DNA of 64,000 nucleotides from Pseudomonas kribbensis (GCF_003352185.1 NZ_CP029608.1:1054001-1118000), one strand, 5' to 3'; shown: positions 1 to 10,438, numbered from the stretch's first letter. Program-made: numbers and translations. The notes: generated from the sequence alone by a model not told the origin.

Positions 1-799
1 ACTGGTACTGGCGGCGGCGTGCATCGCCGGCGTTGACCGGGTGTTCACCATTGGCGGCGCCCAGGCCGTTGCCGCACTGGCCTACGGTACTGAAAGCGTG
101 CCGCAAGTGGACAAGGTCGTCGGCCCGGGCAACATCTATGTGGCGACTGCCAAGCGTCACGTGTTCGGTCAGGTCGGCATCGACATGATCGCCGGTCCGT
201 CGGAAATCCTCGTGGTGTGCGACGGCCAGACCGATCCGGACTGGATCGCCATGGACCTGTTCTCCCAGGCCGAGCACGACGAAGACGCCCAGGCGATTCT
301 GGTCAGCCCGGACGCCGAATTCCTCGACAAGGTCGCCGCGAGCATCGACAAACTGCTGCCGACCATGGATCGCGCCACCATCATCGAAACCTCGATCAAT
401 GGCCGTGGCGCCCTGATTCACGTGCGTGACATGGCTCAGGCCATCGAAGTCGCCAACCGCATTGCGCCGGAACACCTTGAGCTGTCGGTCGCCGATCCGC
501 AGGCCTGGCTGCCGCAGATTCGCCACGCCGGCGCGATCTTCATGGGCCGCCACACATCCGAAGCGCTAGGCGACTACTGCGCAGGTCCGAACCACGTGTT
601 GCCGACTTCCGGCACTGCGCGTTTCTCCTCGCCACTGGGCGTGTACGACTTCCAGAAACGTTCGTCGATCATCTTCTGCTCCGAGGCCGGTGCTTCCGAA
701 CTGGGCAAGACCGCCTCGATCCTGGCTCGTGGCGAATCCCTGAGCGCCCACGCGCGCAGCGCCGAATACCGCATCAAAGACGAAGTGAAGGGGAACTGA
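1..799 (+). CDS. hisD: Histidinol dehydrogenase, 3' part (5' end outside window)
   Basis: The last two enzymatic steps of histidine synthesis (L-histidinol to L-histidine, two NAD+ reductions) are carried out by this cytosolic zinc enzyme. The open frame runs from the window edge (frame of position 2) with no start, so roughly the N-terminal 40% is missing. Visible family motifs are VVGPGNIYV, the IAGPSEILV segment, the APEHLEL segment with its catalytic histidine, and the C-terminal [19 protein letters not shown] stretch that contributes zinc and substrate ligands. hisC follows after 2 bases, so the two are surely one transcript, as in the hisG-hisD-hisC1 arrangement of pseudomonads. Confidence 0.97.
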   Translation, partial: LVLAAACIAGVDRVFTIGGAQAVAALAYGTESVPQVDKVVGPGNIYVATAKRHVFGQVGIDMIAGPSEILVVCDGQTDPDWIAMDLFSQAEHDEDAQAILVSPDAEFLDKVAASIDKLLPTMDRATIIETSINGRGALIHVRDMAQAIEVANRIAPEHLELSVADPQAWLPQIRHAGAIFMGRHTSEALGDYCAGPNHVLPTSGTARFSSPLGVYDFQKRSSIIFCSEAGASELGKTASILARGESLSAHARSAEYRIKDEVKGN

Positions 800-801
800 A
801 C

Positions 802-1854
802 ATGAGTAAATTCTGGAGCCCGTTCGTCAAGGATCTGGTGCCTTATGTACCGGGCGAGCAGCCGAAGCTGACCCGTCTGGTCAAACTCAACACCAACGAA
901 AACCCGTACGGCCCGTCGCCAAAAGCCCTGGCGGCGATGCAGACCGAACTCAACGACAACCTGCGCCTATACCCGGACCCGAACAGCGATCTGCTGAAAA
1001 ACGCCGTCGCCAAGTACTACGGCGTGCAGAGCAATCAGGTGTTCCTCGGCAACGGTTCGGACGAAGTGCTGGCGCACATCTTCCACGGTCTGCTGCAGCA
1101 TGATCAGCCGCTGCTGTTTCCGGACATCAGCTACAGCTTCTATCCGGTCTACTGCGGCCTGTACGGCATCAAGTTCGATGCGGTGCCGCTGGATGCACAG
1201 TTCCGTATCAACCCGGCGGACTACGCCAAACCGAACGGCGGGATCATCTTCCCCAACCCGAATGCGCCGACCGGTTGCCTGCTGGCGCTGGAAGCGGTCG
1301 AGCAGATCCTCAAGGCCAGCCCGGATTCCGTGGTAGTGGTCGACGAGGCCTACATCGACTTCGGCGGCGAGACCGCGATCAGTCTGGTGGGCCGTTATCC
1401 GAACCTGCTGGTGACCCAGACCCTGTCCAAGTCCCGTTCGCTGGCGGGCCTGCGGGTCGGTCTGGCGGTCGGCCATCCGGACCTGATCGAGGCGCTGGAG
1501 CGGGTCAAGAACAGCTTCAACTCCTATCCGATCGATCGCATGGCCAATGTCGGTGCAGCGGCAGCGTTCGAGGATCGCGAATACTTCGACAAGACCTGCG
1601 CGCTGGTCATCGAGAGTCGTGAGTGGGTGATTGCGCAGTTGCAGGCCAAAGGCTTTGAAGTGTTGCCATCGGCGGCAAACTTCATCTTCGCCCGGCACCC
1701 GCAACATGATGCGGCAGGGCTGGCGGCCAAATTGCGTGAGCAGGGTGTGATCGTGCGCCACTTCAAGCAGGAGCGGATTGCCCAGTTCCTGCGGATCTCG
1801 ATCGGTACGCCGGAGCAGAATCAGGCGTTGATCGACGGTCTCGGCGACCTCTGA
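802..1854 (+). CDS. hisC: Histidinol-phosphate aminotransferase
   Basis: This PLP-dependent class I/II aminotransferase converts imidazole-acetol phosphate plus glutamate to histidinol phosphate. The 350-residue length is normal. Visible are the [12 protein letters not shown]-terminal signature, NPNAPTG (about residues 152-158), the DEAYIDF segment (181-187) and the PLP Schiff-base lysine K210 in [12 protein letters not shown]. The ATG follows AAGGGGA at a good distance, 2 bases after the hisD stop. The gene ends at a strong bidirectional terminator shared with the convergent algW. Pseudomonads often have a second hisC paralogue; this is the one linked to hisD. Confidence 0.97.
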   Translation: MSKFWSPFVKDLVPYVPGEQPKLTRLVKLNTNENPYGPSPKALAAMQTELNDNLRLYPDPNSDLLKNAVAKYYGVQSNQVFLGNGSDEVLAHIFHGLLQHDQPLLFPDISYSFYPVYCGLYGIKFDAVPLDAQFRINPADYAKPNGGIIFPNPNAPTGCLLALEAVEQILKASPDSVVVVDEAYIDFGGETAISLVGRYPNLLVTQTLSKSRSLAGLRVGLAVGHPDLIEALERVKNSFNSYPIDRMANVGAAAAFEDREYFDKTCALVIESREWVIAQLQAKGFEVLPSAANFIFARHPQHDAAGLAAKLREQGVIVRHFKQERIAQFLRISIGTPEQNQALIDGLGDL

Positions 1855-1863
1855 CTGGCCGAT

Positions 1864-1897
1864 AAAAAGATGGGAGCGGATGCGCTCCCATCTTTTT
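1864..1897. terminator. Bidirectional rho-independent terminator between hisC and algW
   Basis: A 15-bp perfect inverted repeat (1864-1878 with 1883-1897, 4-base loop) has an A-run on the left and a T-run on the right. It can therefore stop transcription from both convergent genes. Confidence 0.9.
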
Positions 1898-1903
1898 TTG
1901 TAC

Positions 1904-3058
1904 TTACTCTTCTTCTTTCACTGGTGCCGGTGGCGGGCGCAGACCGATCTCGGCGGTCAGCTTCAATTCCTTGCCATTGCGCATCACTTGAATCGTGACC
2001 TTGTCGGTCGGCTTGATCCGCGCCACCTGGTTCATCGACTTGCGGCCATCGCCGGCCGGTTCGCCGTCGATGCTGAGAATCACGTCACCCAGTTGCAGGC
2101 CGGCCTTCTGTGCCGGGCCATCGCGGAAAATCCCCGCCACCACAATCCCCGGACGCCCCGACAGACCGAACGACTCCGCCAGTTCCTGGGTCAGCGGTTG
2201 CACCTCGATCCCCAGCCAGCCACGAATCACCTGACCGTGCTCGATGATCGACTTCATCACTTCCATCGCCAGCTTCACCGGGATCGCAAAACCGATGCCT
2301 TGCGAACCACCGGACTTGGAGAAGATCGCCGTGTTGATGCCGGTGAGGTTGCCGTTGGCGTCCACCAGTGCGCCGCCGGAGTTGCCCGGGTTGATCGCCG
2401 CGTCGGTCTGGATGAAATCTTCGTAGTTGTTCAGGCCCAGCTGATTACGGCCGGTGGCGCTGATGATGCCCATGGTCACGGTCTGGCCGACCCCGAACGG
2501 GTTGCCGATGGCCAGTGCGACGTCGCCGATGCGGATGTTGTCGGAGCGACCGACGGTGATCGCCGGCAGGTTTTTCAGGTCGATCTTCAGCACCGCCAGG
2601 TCGGTTTCCGGGTCGCTGCCGATCACCCGGGCCAGGGTTTCACGGCCATCCTTGAGCGCCACGACGATCTGGTCCGCGCCGGTGGTGACGTGGTTGTTGG
2701 TCAGGATGTAGCCTTCCGGGCTCATGATCACGCCGGAGCCGAGGCTCGACTCCATGCGCTTCTGCTTCGGTGAGTTGTCACCGAAGAAGCGGCGGAACTG
2801 CGGATCCTCGAACAGCGGATGCGCCGGTTTGGCGATGACTTTGGTGGTGTAGAGGTTGACCACCGACGGCGCGGCAATCACCACCGCATCGGCGTAGGAC
2901 ACCGGCCCCTGTTGCACGCTGGTGGTCTGCGGAGCCTGTTGCAGGTTGACGTCGAGGCTCGGAAGCCCGACCCACTGCGGGTAACGCTGAATAATCAACA
3001 GAGCGATAAGCACACCGGCCAACAGCGGCCAGCCGAAAAAACGCAGCGCCTTGAGCAT
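1904..3058 (-). CDS. algW: Periplasmic DegS-type serine protease AlgW
   Basis: This is an inner-membrane-anchored HtrA/DegS protease that senses misfolded outer-membrane proteins through its PDZ domain and starts cleavage of the anti-sigma factor MucA, releasing the envelope-stress sigma factor AlgU. The 384-residue sequence shows an N-terminal anchor (about residues 8-24), a trypsin-like domain with triad H123 (TNNHV), D153 (ETDLAV) and S227 (NPGNSGGA), and one C-terminal PDZ domain (about 280-370). A single PDZ plus membrane anchor separates it from MucD/DegP, which has two PDZs and a cleaved signal. The position next to hisC matches P. aeruginosa algW. Confidence 0.94.
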   Translation of the reverse strand: MLKALRFFGWPLLAGVLIALLIIQRYPQWVGLPSLDVNLQQAPQTTSVQQGPVSYADAVVIAAPSVVNLYTTKVIAKPAHPLFEDPQFRRFFGDNSPKQKRMESSLGSGVIMSPEGYILTNNHVTTGADQIVVALKDGRETLARVIGSDPETDLAVLKIDLKNLPAITVGRSDNIRIGDVALAIGNPFGVGQTVTMGIISATGRNQLGLNNYEDFIQTDAAINPGNSGGALVDANGNLTGINTAIFSKSGGSQGIGFAIPVKLAMEVMKSIIEHGQVIRGWLGIEVQPLTQELAESFGLSGRPGIVVAGIFRDGPAQKAGLQLGDVILSIDGEPAGDGRKSMNQVARIKPTDKVTIQVMRNGKELKLTAEIGLRPPPAPVKEEE

Positions 3059-3161
3059 TAAGCACGTCCTGGAAAAGTTGCAGGCGGGGTCAGACCGCCC
3101 ATAATGTCGCGCATTATACGAGGCCGCGCGCGCCTCTGAACGGGATTTTCAGGAGTCTTTC

Positions 3162-3920
3162 ATGGCCGTTGCCCTCAGTACCCTGGTCGAAGAAGCCGAC
3201 CGTTACCTCGGCAGTGCGAAAATTGCCGATTATTGCCCCAACGGCCTGCAGGTCGAGGGCCGTCCGCAGGTGATGCGCATCGTCAGCGGCGTCACTGCCA
3301 GCCAGGCATTGCTCGATGCCGCCGTCGAGGCCGAGGCCGATCTGGTGCTGGTGCATCACGGTTACTTCTGGAAGGGCGAGAACCCGTGCATCACCGGCAT
3401 GAAGCAACGCCGCTTGAAAACCCTGCTCAAGCACGACATCAGTCTGCTGACCTATCACCTGCCGCTGGATCTGCACCCGGATGTCGGCAACAACGTGCAA
3501 CTGGCCCGGCAGCTCGACATCACTGTCGAAGGGCCGCTGGACCCGGACAACCTGAAGATCGTCGGGCTGGTCGGCTCCCTGGATGAACCGGTGACCGCCC
3601 GCGACTTCGCCCGTCGCGTGCAGGAACGCATGGGCCGTGAGCCGCTGCTGATCGAGGGCAGCGCGATGATCCGTCGGGTCGGCTGGTGCACCGGCGGCGG
3701 TCAGGGCTACATCGACAACGCCATCGCCGCCGGCGTCGATCTGTTTATCAGCGGTGAAGCTTCCGAGCAGACCTTCCACAGTGCCCGGGAAAACGACATC
3801 AGCTTCATCGCTGCCGGCCACCACGCCACCGAACGCTACGGCGTGCAGGCGCTGGGCGATTATCTGGCGAAGCGGTTTGCCCTGGAACACATCTTCATCG
3901 ACTGCCCGAATCCGATCTGA
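3162..3920 (+). CDS. Nif3-like dinuclear metal centre protein (YbgI family)
   Basis: This 252-residue member of the Nif3/YbgI family forms toroidal hexamers with a two-metal site. The biochemical role is not firmly known; some members are linked to GTP cyclohydrolase I type 2. Metal-ligand regions are visible as VLVHHGYFW near residues 62-70 and AGHHATERYG near residues 218-227. The start is fixed by AGGAG about 7 bases before the ATG. It lies divergently from algW and ahead of cysD, an order I recall from P. aeruginosa. Confidence 0.92.
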   Translation: MAVALSTLVEEADRYLGSAKIADYCPNGLQVEGRPQVMRIVSGVTASQALLDAAVEAEADLVLVHHGYFWKGENPCITGMKQRRLKTLLKHDISLLTYHLPLDLHPDVGNNVQLARQLDITVEGPLDPDNLKIVGLVGSLDEPVTARDFARRVQERMGREPLLIEGSAMIRRVGWCTGGGQGYIDNAIAAGVDLFISGEASEQTFHSARENDISFIAAGHHATERYGVQALGDYLAKRFALEHIFIDCPNPI

Positions 3921-4068
3921 CTTTCCCTGAAAGCACCCGAACGGGTGGGCATATTCATATGCTCTTTCGTTCTAGTCCGCGCCCTGATTAGAAGAAGGGC
4001 GCTGTGCTAGGATTCCCCGCTCGAACACGGCCCGCTGGCCGTTCATAAGAAAGCTTTCGTGAGTAGCC

Positions 4069-4986
4069 ATGGTCGACAAACTGACGCATCTGAAACAGCT
4101 GGAGGCGGAAAGCATCCACATCATCCGCGAGGTGGCCGCCGAGTTCGACAACCCGGTGATGCTGTACTCCATCGGTAAAGACTCCGCCGTGATGCTGCAT
4201 CTGGCACGCAAGGCGTTCTTCCCGGGCAAACTGCCGTTTCCGGTGATGCACGTCGACACCCGCTGGAAATTCCAGGAGATGTACAAGTTCCGCGACAAAA
4301 TGGTCGAAGAGCTGGGCCTGGACCTGATCACCCACGTCAACCCGGATGGCGTTGCGCAGGGCATCAACCCGTTCACCCACGGCAGCGCCAAACACACCGA
4401 CATCATGAAGACCGAGGGCCTGAAGCAGGCACTCGACAAGCATGGCTTCGACGCCGCGTTCGGCGGTGCCCGTCGCGATGAAGAGAAGTCCCGCGCCAAG
4501 GAGCGCGTCTACTCGTTCCGCGACAGCAAACACCGCTGGGATCCGAAGAACCAGCGTCCGGAGCTGTGGAACGTCTACAACGGCAAGGTCAACAAGGGCG
4601 AATCCATCCGTGTGTTCCCGTTGTCGAACTGGACCGAGCTGGACATCTGGCAGTACATCTACCTCGAAGGCATCCCGATCGTTCCGCTGTACTTCGCCGC
4701 CGAACGCGAAGTGATCGAGAAGAACGGCACGCTGATCATGATCGACGACGAGCGCATCCTCGAGCACCTGTCCGACGAGGACAAGGCGCGCATCGTCAAA
4801 AAGAAAGTGCGTTTCCGTACCCTTGGCTGCTACCCGTTGACGGGCGCGGTGGAGTCCGAGGCCGAAAGCCTGACGGACATCATTCAGGAAATGCTCCTGA
4901 CGCGAACTTCCGAGCGCCAGGGCCGTGTCATCGACCACGATGGCGCCGGCTCGATGGAAGACAAGAAACGTCAAGGCTATTTCTAA
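4069..4986 (+). CDS. cysD: Sulfate adenylyltransferase subunit 2
   Basis: CysD is the catalytic subunit of ATP sulfurylase, making adenylylsulfate (APS) from ATP and sulfate with energy from GTP hydrolysis by CysN. The 305-residue protein has the PP-loop-type ATP pyrophosphatase motif SIGKDS at residues 34-39, the HVDTRWKF segment, and the conserved C-terminal RQGRVIDHD region. It is followed 9 bases later by cysNC, so it is co-transcribed. An in-frame GTG lies 9 bases upstream of the chosen ATG and cannot be excluded. Confidence 0.97.
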   Translation: MVDKLTHLKQLEAESIHIIREVAAEFDNPVMLYSIGKDSAVMLHLARKAFFPGKLPFPVMHVDTRWKFQEMYKFRDKMVEELGLDLITHVNPDGVAQGINPFTHGSAKHTDIMKTEGLKQALDKHGFDAAFGGARRDEEKSRAKERVYSFRDSKHRWDPKNQRPELWNVYNGKVNKGESIRVFPLSNWTELDIWQYIYLEGIPIVPLYFAAEREVIEKNGTLIMIDDERILEHLSDEDKARIVKKKVRFRTLGCYPLTGAVESEAESLTDIIQEMLLTRTSERQGRVIDHDGAGSMEDKKRQGYF

Positions 4987-4995
4987 GGGGCTGTC

Positions 4996-6894
4996 ATGTC
5001 GCACGCATCTGATTTGATCAGCGAGGACATCCTCGCCTACCTGGGCCAGCACGAACGTAAAGAGCTGCTGCGCTTTTTGACCTGCGGTAACGTCGATGAC
5101 GGCAAGAGCACCCTGATCGGGCGCCTGCTGCACGACTCGAAGATGATCTACGAAGATCACCTCGAAGCCATCACCCGCGATTCGAAGAAAGTCGGCACCA
5201 CCGGTGACGACATCGACCTGGCATTGCTGGTCGACGGCCTGCAGGCCGAGCGCGAGCAGGGCATCACCATCGATGTCGCCTACCGCTATTTCTCCACCGC
5301 CAAGCGCAAGTTCATCATCGCCGACACCCCCGGCCATGAGCAGTACACCCGCAACATGGCCACCGGTGCCTCCACCTGTGACCTGGCGATCATCCTGGTC
5401 GACGCCCGTTACGGCGTGCAGACCCAGACCCGTCGCCACAGCTTCATCGCCTCGCTGCTGGGCATCAAGCACATCGTTGTCGCCATCAACAAGATGGACC
5501 TGAAGGGCTTCGATCAGGGCGTGTTCGAGTCGATCAAGGCCGACTACCTGAAGTTCGCCGAAGGCTTGAAGATGAAGCCGACGAGCATGCACTTCGTGCC
5601 GATGTCCGCCCTGAAGGGCGACAACGTGGTGAACAAGTCCGAGCGTTCGCCGTGGTACACCGGCCAGTCGCTGATGGAAATCCTCGAGACCGTGGAAGTG
5701 GCGGGCGACCGCAACTTCACCGATCTGCGTTTCCCGGTGCAGTACGTCAACCGTCCGAACCTGAACTTCCGCGGCTTCGCCGGCACCCTGGCCAGCGGCA
5801 TCGTCAAGAAGGGCGACGAAGTCGTGGTCCTGCCGTCGGGCAAGAGCAGCCGCGTGAAATCCATCGTCACCTTCGAAGGTGAGCTGGAACATGCCGGCCC
5901 GGGTCAGGCGGTGACGCTGACCATGGAAGACGAGATCGACATCTCCCGTGGCGACCTGCTGGTACACGCCGACAACGTTCCGCCGGTGACCGACAGCTTC
6001 GAAGCGATGCTGGTGTGGATGGCTGAAGAGCCGATGCTGCCGGGCAAGAAATACGACATCAAACGCGCCACCAGTTACGTGCCGGGCTCCATCGCCAGCA
6101 TCGTCAACAAGGTCGACGTCAACACCCTCGAAGAAGGCCCGGCGAGCGCGTTGCAGCTCAACGAAATCGGCAAGGTGAAGATCGCGCTCGATGCGCCGAT
6201 CGCCCTCGACGGTTACGACAGCAACCGCACCACCGGCGCGTTCATCGTCATCGACCGTTTGACCAACGGCACCGTCGGCGCCGGCATGATCGTCGCCCAG
6301 CCGCTGGCTCATGGCACGGCCACCCATCACGGTAAACTGGCTCATGTCGCGACCACCGAGCGCGCCCAGCGTTTCGGTCAGCAACCGGCCACCGTGCTGT
6401 TCAGCGGCCTGTCCGGCGCTGGCAAGAGCACGCTGGCGTACGCGGTCGAGCGCAAGCTGTTCGACATGGGACGTGCGGTGTTTGTACTCGATGGCCAGAA
6501 CCTGCGTCACGACCTCAACAAAGGTCTGCCGCAGGATCGCGCCGGTCGCACCGAGAACTGGCGTCGTGCCGCGCATGTGGCGCGTCAGTTCAACGAAGCG
6601 GGTCTGCTGACGCTAGCTGCGTTTGTGGCGCCGAGTGCTGAAGGTCGTGAGCAGGCCAAGGACCTGATCGGCAAGGAGCGTCTGCTGACGGTCTATGTCC
6701 AGGCTTCGCCGACTGTTTGCGCCGAGCGTGATCCGCAAGGGTTGTACGCTGCGGGTGGCGATAATATTCCGGGTGAGTCTTTCCCGTATGACGTGCCGCT
6801 GGATGCTGATCTGGTGATCGATACCCAGTCGCTGTCGCTGGAAGAAGGTGTCAAGCAAGTGCTGGATCTGCTGCGTAAGCGTGGCGCGATTTAA
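4996..6894 (+). CDS. cysN: Bifunctional sulfate adenylyltransferase subunit 1 / adenylylsulfate kinase
   Basis: This is a CysN GTPase fused to a CysC APS kinase (often called cysNC, 632 residues). The N-terminal GTPase is EF-Tu-like, with G1 [10 protein letters not shown] (31-40), DTPGHEQYT for G3 and NKMD for G4, then two beta-barrel domains. The C-terminal kinase (about 455-632) has its own P-loop GLSGAGKST near residue 471 and the segment [13 protein letters not shown]. Together with CysD it activates sulfate to PAPS for assimilation. The fusion is usual in pseudomonads, while enterics have separate cysN and cysC. Transcription ends at the hairpin after the stop. Confidence 0.97.
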   Translation: MSHASDLISEDILAYLGQHERKELLRFLTCGNVDDGKSTLIGRLLHDSKMIYEDHLEAITRDSKKVGTTGDDIDLALLVDGLQAEREQGITIDVAYRYFSTAKRKFIIADTPGHEQYTRNMATGASTCDLAIILVDARYGVQTQTRRHSFIASLLGIKHIVVAINKMDLKGFDQGVFESIKADYLKFAEGLKMKPTSMHFVPMSALKGDNVVNKSERSPWYTGQSLMEILETVEVAGDRNFTDLRFPVQYVNRPNLNFRGFAGTLASGIVKKGDEVVVLPSGKSSRVKSIVTFEGELEHAGPGQAVTLTMEDEIDISRGDLLVHADNVPPVTDSFEAMLVWMAEEPMLPGKKYDIKRATSYVPGSIASIVNKVDVNTLEEGPASALQLNEIGKVKIALDAPIALDGYDSNRTTGAFIVIDRLTNGTVGAGMIVAQPLAHGTATHHGKLAHVATTERAQRFGQQPATVLFSGLSGAGKSTLAYAVERKLFDMGRAVFVLDGQNLRHDLNKGLPQDRAGRTENWRRAAHVARQFNEAGLLTLAAFVAPSAEGREQAKDLIGKERLLTVYVQASPTVCAERDPQGLYAAGGDNIPGESFPYDVPLDADLVIDTQSLSLEEGVKQVLDLLRKRGAI

Positions 6895-6910
6895 GCGTTA
6901 GCTGCCAATA

Positions 6911-6946
6911 AAAAGCCCGTCGATGAGTGATCATCGGCGGGCTTTT
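6911..6946 (+). terminator. Rho-independent terminator after cysNC
   Basis: The stem is 6911-6926 with 6931-6946 (two mismatched positions) and a 4-base loop, followed by a run of eight T. It lies 16 bases after the cysNC stop. Confidence 0.88.
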
Positions 6947-6957
6947 TTTTGGGTTGT

Positions 6958-7270
6958 TTGGGGTGAATATCCGTTTCTTCGGGGGTTGCGGCTGGCGGTT
7001 TCGCCCTTACGGCGAGTCACTTTGGCAAACGCCCCAAAGTAACCAAAAGGCTTGGCCCCGGCGTACGGCACCTCGCTTTGGCTCGGTGTTCCTTCGTTAC
7101 GGGATTCATCCGGGGGCATCGCCTCCGGTTTGCTTCGCTGCACCTCCTCTCGATGTGTTTGGCTTCGCCAAACGGCGCTTCGCGCCCACCCCCGGATAAA
7201 TCCCTCCACTCAGCCTGCCGAAGGGGCCGGCGCGTCAAAAGCGGTACTCGAGCTAACGCTCATTGTGTTG
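6958..7270. repeat. Dispersed intergenic repeat block of fluorescent pseudomonads
   Basis: The 470-base gap between cysNC and the acyltransferase holds no convincing gene. It contains the recognisable GGCGAGTCACTTTGGCAAAC and CCAAAGTAACCAAAAGG modules, with a 7-bp inverted repeat at 7019-7025 and 7034-7040, then arginine/serine-rich pseudo-ORFs in all frames. From memory, blocks like this recur many times in P. fluorescens-group genomes and are often mis-annotated as small hypothetical proteins. The boundaries given are approximate. The stretch 7271-7367 shows nothing recognisable beyond a purine-rich GAGAAGCGAGAAGCGA run. Confidence 0.65.
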
Positions 7271-7367
7271 AGTGGTGGGAAGCGAGAGGCGAGAAGCGAG
7301 AAGCGAACTGCTTTCCTGTGGGGGGCAGTCTGATGGCCGGCCTGTTCTGTCGGAGGGGCTCAGGTAA

Positions 7368-8273
7368 TCAGCGTTGGTTCGGATATTCGCGATGCATCTG
7401 CTCCAGCAGCGCATCCTTGTCCTTCCACAGCTGGTTGATCCAGCCCTGGAATTGCAGGCGGTATTCGCCGTCCTGGTCGTAGTTCTTGCCGATGAACTGT
7501 GGCGGGATTTGCAGTTCTTCAAAATGCACCACCACGTCCCGCACGTTGCCGCACAGCAGGTCCCAGAAACCGGGACGTCCACCCGGGTAGTGGATGGTCA
7601 CGTTGACGATTGATTCCAGCTGTTCGCCCATTGCATCCAGCACGAATGCAATTCCGCCGGCCTTGGGTTTGAGCAGGTATTTGAACGATGATTGCTGCTG
7701 CGCGTGCTTGCCTTCGGTGAAGCGTGTGCCTTCGACGAAGTTGAAGATGCCCACCGGGTTGTCGCGGAATTTCGCGCAGGTCTTGCGGGTGGTTTCCAGG
7801 TCTTTGCCTTTCTTTTCCGGGTGCTTCTCCAGATACGCTTTCGAATAGCGTTTCATGAACGGAAAGCCCAGCGTCCACCACGCCAGGCCGATCACTGGCA
7901 CCCAGATCAGTTCCTGTTTGAGGAAGAATTTCAGCGGCTGAATTTTCCGGTTGAGCACGTATTGCAGCACCAAAATATCGACCCAGCTCTGGTGGTTGCT
8001 GGTGATCAGGTACGAGTGTTGATAGTCCAGGCCCTGCAGGCCGCTGAGGTGCCAGCGGGTGCGGCGCACCAGGTTCATCCAGCCTTTGTTGTTGCTGATC
8101 CAGGCTTCGTGGGTGTGGCTCATCAGCCAGCGCGAGGCGCGGCGTGCGAGGTCGAACGGCAGCACTTTGATCAGCGCCACGAGAAACAGGAACGAGCACA
8201 GCAGGATCGTGTTCAGCGCCAACAGCAGCGCGGCGATCACGCCGCGCAGGGTGGCAGGGAGAAAAGCCAGCAT
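7368..8273 (-). CDS. PlsC-type 1-acylglycerol-3-phosphate acyltransferase (YihG/HdtS-like)
   Basis: This membrane acyltransferase probably acylates lysophosphatidic acid in phospholipid synthesis. The 301-residue sequence has a hydrophobic N-terminus (about residues 10-37), the catalytic HX4D motif H94-D99 (NHQSWVD) and the substrate-binding EGTR motif at 181-184. E. coli YihG is the closest named relative by architecture. P. fluorescens HdtS belongs to this superfamily and was also reported to support acyl-homoserine lactone synthesis, but I cannot decide here whether this gene is that orthologue. It sits 4 bases downstream of pta on the same strand, so it is probably co-transcribed. Confidence 0.88.
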   Translation of the reverse strand: MLAFLPATLRGVIAALLLALNTILLCSFLFLVALIKVLPFDLARRASRWLMSHTHEAWISNNKGWMNLVRRTRWHLSGLQGLDYQHSYLITSNHQSWVDILVLQYVLNRKIQPLKFFLKQELIWVPVIGLAWWTLGFPFMKRYSKAYLEKHPEKKGKDLETTRKTCAKFRDNPVGIFNFVEGTRFTEGKHAQQQSSFKYLLKPKAGGIAFVLDAMGEQLESIVNVTIHYPGGRPGFWDLLCGNVRDVVVHFEELQIPPQFIGKNYDQDGEYRLQFQGWINQLWKDKDALLEQMHREYPNQR

Positions 8274-8277
8274 CGGG

Positions 8278-10377
8278 TCAGATATCCAGAGGTCGGTTGG
8301 CAGCCTGAATCGCAGTCAGGGCAATGGTGTAAACGATGTCGTCGACCTGCGCGCCGCGCGGCAGATCGTTCACCGGTTTGCGCAGGCCTTGCAGCATCGG
8401 GCCGAGGCTCACGCAGTCGGCGCTGCGTTGCACGGCTTTGTGGGTGGTGTTGCCGGTGTTCAGATCGGGGAACACGAACACCGTGGCGCGACCGGCCACC
8501 TGGCTGTTCGGCGCCAGTTGCCGGGCCACGGTTTCGTTGGCGGCGGCGTCGTACTGCAACGGCCCGTCGATCAGCAGCGAGTGCTGTTGCTCGTGAGCGA
8601 GCAGGGTGGCTTCGCGGACTTTCTCGACTTCCTCGCCGGTGGCGGATTCGCCGCTGGAGTAGCTGATCATCGCCACGCGCGGAGTGATGCCGAACGCGGC
8701 GGCCGAGTCGGCGCTTTGCAGGGCAATCTCCGCCAGTTCGCTGGCGCTCGGGTGCGGGTTCATCACGCAGTCGCCGTAGACCAACACTTCTTCGGGGAAC
8801 AGCATGAAGAACACCGACGACACCAGCGTGCAGCCTGGCGCTGTCTTGATCAATTGCAGGGCCGGGCGGATGGTGTTGGCGGTGGTGTTGATGACGCCGG
8901 AAACCAGTCCGTCGACCTCATCCAGCGCCAGCATCATGGTGCCGATCACCACCGTGTCTTCCAGTTGCTGCTCGGCCATCGGCGCGTTGAGGCTTTTGCT
9001 CTTGCGCAGGGCCACCATCGGTTCGACGTAGCGCTCGCGGATCAGATCCGGATCGAGGATTTCCAGCCCCGGCGGCAGCACGATGCCCTGGGCCCGGGCG
9101 ACGGCTTCGACGTCCGCCGGTTTGGCCAGCAGCACGCAACGGGCAATGCCGCGTTCCTGACAGATCGCCGCCGCTTGCACGGTGAACGGCTCGCTGCCTT
9201 CGGGCAGGACGATGCGTTTGTTCGCAGCCTGGGCGCGTTGAATCAATTGATAGCGGAACACCGCTGGAGACAGGCGCATTTCTCGCGGCGTACCACAGCG
9301 CTGATGCAGCCACTTGGCATCCAGATGACTGGCGACGAAATCGGTGATGATCTCCGCGCGTTCGCGGTCATCGACGGGAATTTCCTTGTTCAGGCCGTTG
9401 AGCAGGTTGGCGGTGTCGTAGGAGCCGGTGCTCACCGACAACACCGGCAAACCGGCCTGCAGCGCGCCACGGCACAGGTCCATGATGCGCGGATCCGGCA
9501 GGGTGTCGCTGGTCAGCAGCAGGCCGGCCAGCGGTACGCCATTGATGGCCGCGAGGCTGACGGCGAGGATGATGTCGTCGCGGTCGCCGGGGGTTACCAC
9601 CAGCACGCCGGGCTTGAGCAGGTCCACGGTGTTGCGCATGGTGCGCGCACAAATGATGGTCCTGGTCATGCGCCGGGTTTCGTAGTCGCCGGCGTTGAGC
9701 ACCTGGGCGCCCATCAGATCGGCGACGTCGCGGGTGCGCGGGGCGTTGAGTTCCGGCTGGAACGGAATGCAGCCGAGCAGACGGAAATCACCGCTGCGCA
9801 GCAGTGGCGAATGCTCCTTCAGGCGCGCGGCGAAGGCGTCCATGCTTTCATCGGTCTTGACCTTGTTGAGGATCACGCCGAGGACTTTCGGGTCTTTCGG
9901 CCCGCCGAACAGTTGCGCCTGCAACTCGACGCGGCCGGACAGTTCGGTGAGCACTTCGTTTTCCGGCGCCGAGACCAGAATCACCTCGGCGTCCAGGCTC
10001 TTGGCCAGGTGCAGGTTGACCCGTGCGGCATAGCTGGCGCTGCGGGTCGGCACCATGCCTTCGACGACCAGCACGTCCTTGCCGACGGCAGCCTGCTGGT
10101 AGAGCGCGATGATTTCTTCGAGCAGCTCGTCGAGCTGACCGTCGCCAAGCATCCGCTCGACATGGGCCAGCCCCAGTGGCTGCGGCGGTTTCAGGCCGTG
10201 GGTGCGGGCCACCAGTTCGGTGGAGCGCTCAGGGCCGGTATCACCCGGGTGCGGCTGGGCAATCGGTTTGAAGAAGCCGACTTTGAGCCCGGCCCGTTCC
10301 AGCGTCCGCACCAGCCCGAGGCTGATGGAGGTCAGACCCACACCAAAATCGGTGGGCGCGATAAAAAAAGTTTGCAT
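8278..10377 (-). CDS. pta: Phosphate acetyltransferase, long form
   Basis: Pta interconverts acetyl-CoA and acetyl phosphate. At 699 residues it is the long class: an N-terminal dethiobiotin-synthetase-like domain (about 1-220), a central DRTGG-type regulatory domain (about 215-330) and a C-terminal PTA_PTB catalytic domain (about 370-699) with VLPEGSEPF, GEVEKVREA-like and PDLNTGNTTHKAVQR segments. In P. aeruginosa, ackA lies beside pta between it and slyD; here there is no acetate kinase gene in the window, and the next gene is a DUF3565 ORF. Confidence 0.96.
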   Translation of the reverse strand: MQTFFIAPTDFGVGLTSISLGLVRTLERAGLKVGFFKPIAQPHPGDTGPERSTELVARTHGLKPPQPLGLAHVERMLGDGQLDELLEEIIALYQQAAVGKDVLVVEGMVPTRSASYAARVNLHLAKSLDAEVILVSAPENEVLTELSGRVELQAQLFGGPKDPKVLGVILNKVKTDESMDAFAARLKEHSPLLRSGDFRLLGCIPFQPELNAPRTRDVADLMGAQVLNAGDYETRRMTRTIICARTMRNTVDLLKPGVLVVTPGDRDDIILAVSLAAINGVPLAGLLLTSDTLPDPRIMDLCRGALQAGLPVLSVSTGSYDTANLLNGLNKEIPVDDRERAEIITDFVASHLDAKWLHQRCGTPREMRLSPAVFRYQLIQRAQAANKRIVLPEGSEPFTVQAAAICQERGIARCVLLAKPADVEAVARAQGIVLPPGLEILDPDLIRERYVEPMVALRKSKSLNAPMAEQQLEDTVVIGTMMLALDEVDGLVSGVINTTANTIRPALQLIKTAPGCTLVSSVFFMLFPEEVLVYGDCVMNPHPSASELAEIALQSADSAAAFGITPRVAMISYSSGESATGEEVEKVREATLLAHEQQHSLLIDGPLQYDAAANETVARQLAPNSQVAGRATVFVFPDLNTGNTTHKAVQRSADCVSLGPMLQGLRKPVNDLPRGAQVDDIVYTIALTAIQAANRPLDI

Positions 10378-10438
10378 GCGGATTCTCTAAGGGTGCATGG
10401 CAAGGGCGTAGGCCTATGGCTGGCCTTCCACCGGTTTT

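Noticed and set aside
1880..2773. 297-codon plus-strand frame opposite algW
   Set aside because: It is the antisense shadow of algW, with His/Arg-rich composition and no family resemblance; algW itself has an intact protease triad.
3988..6576. 862-codon minus-strand frame opposite cysD-cysNC
   Set aside because: Long antisense frame typical of GC-rich Pseudomonas genes; composition is unnatural and it spans two well-identified genes.
6927..7482. Several 70-134 codon frames on both strands between cysNC and the acyltransferase
   Set aside because: They lie in a dispersed repeat block, are Arg/Ser-rich in all frames, and lack ribosome binding sites and family resemblance.
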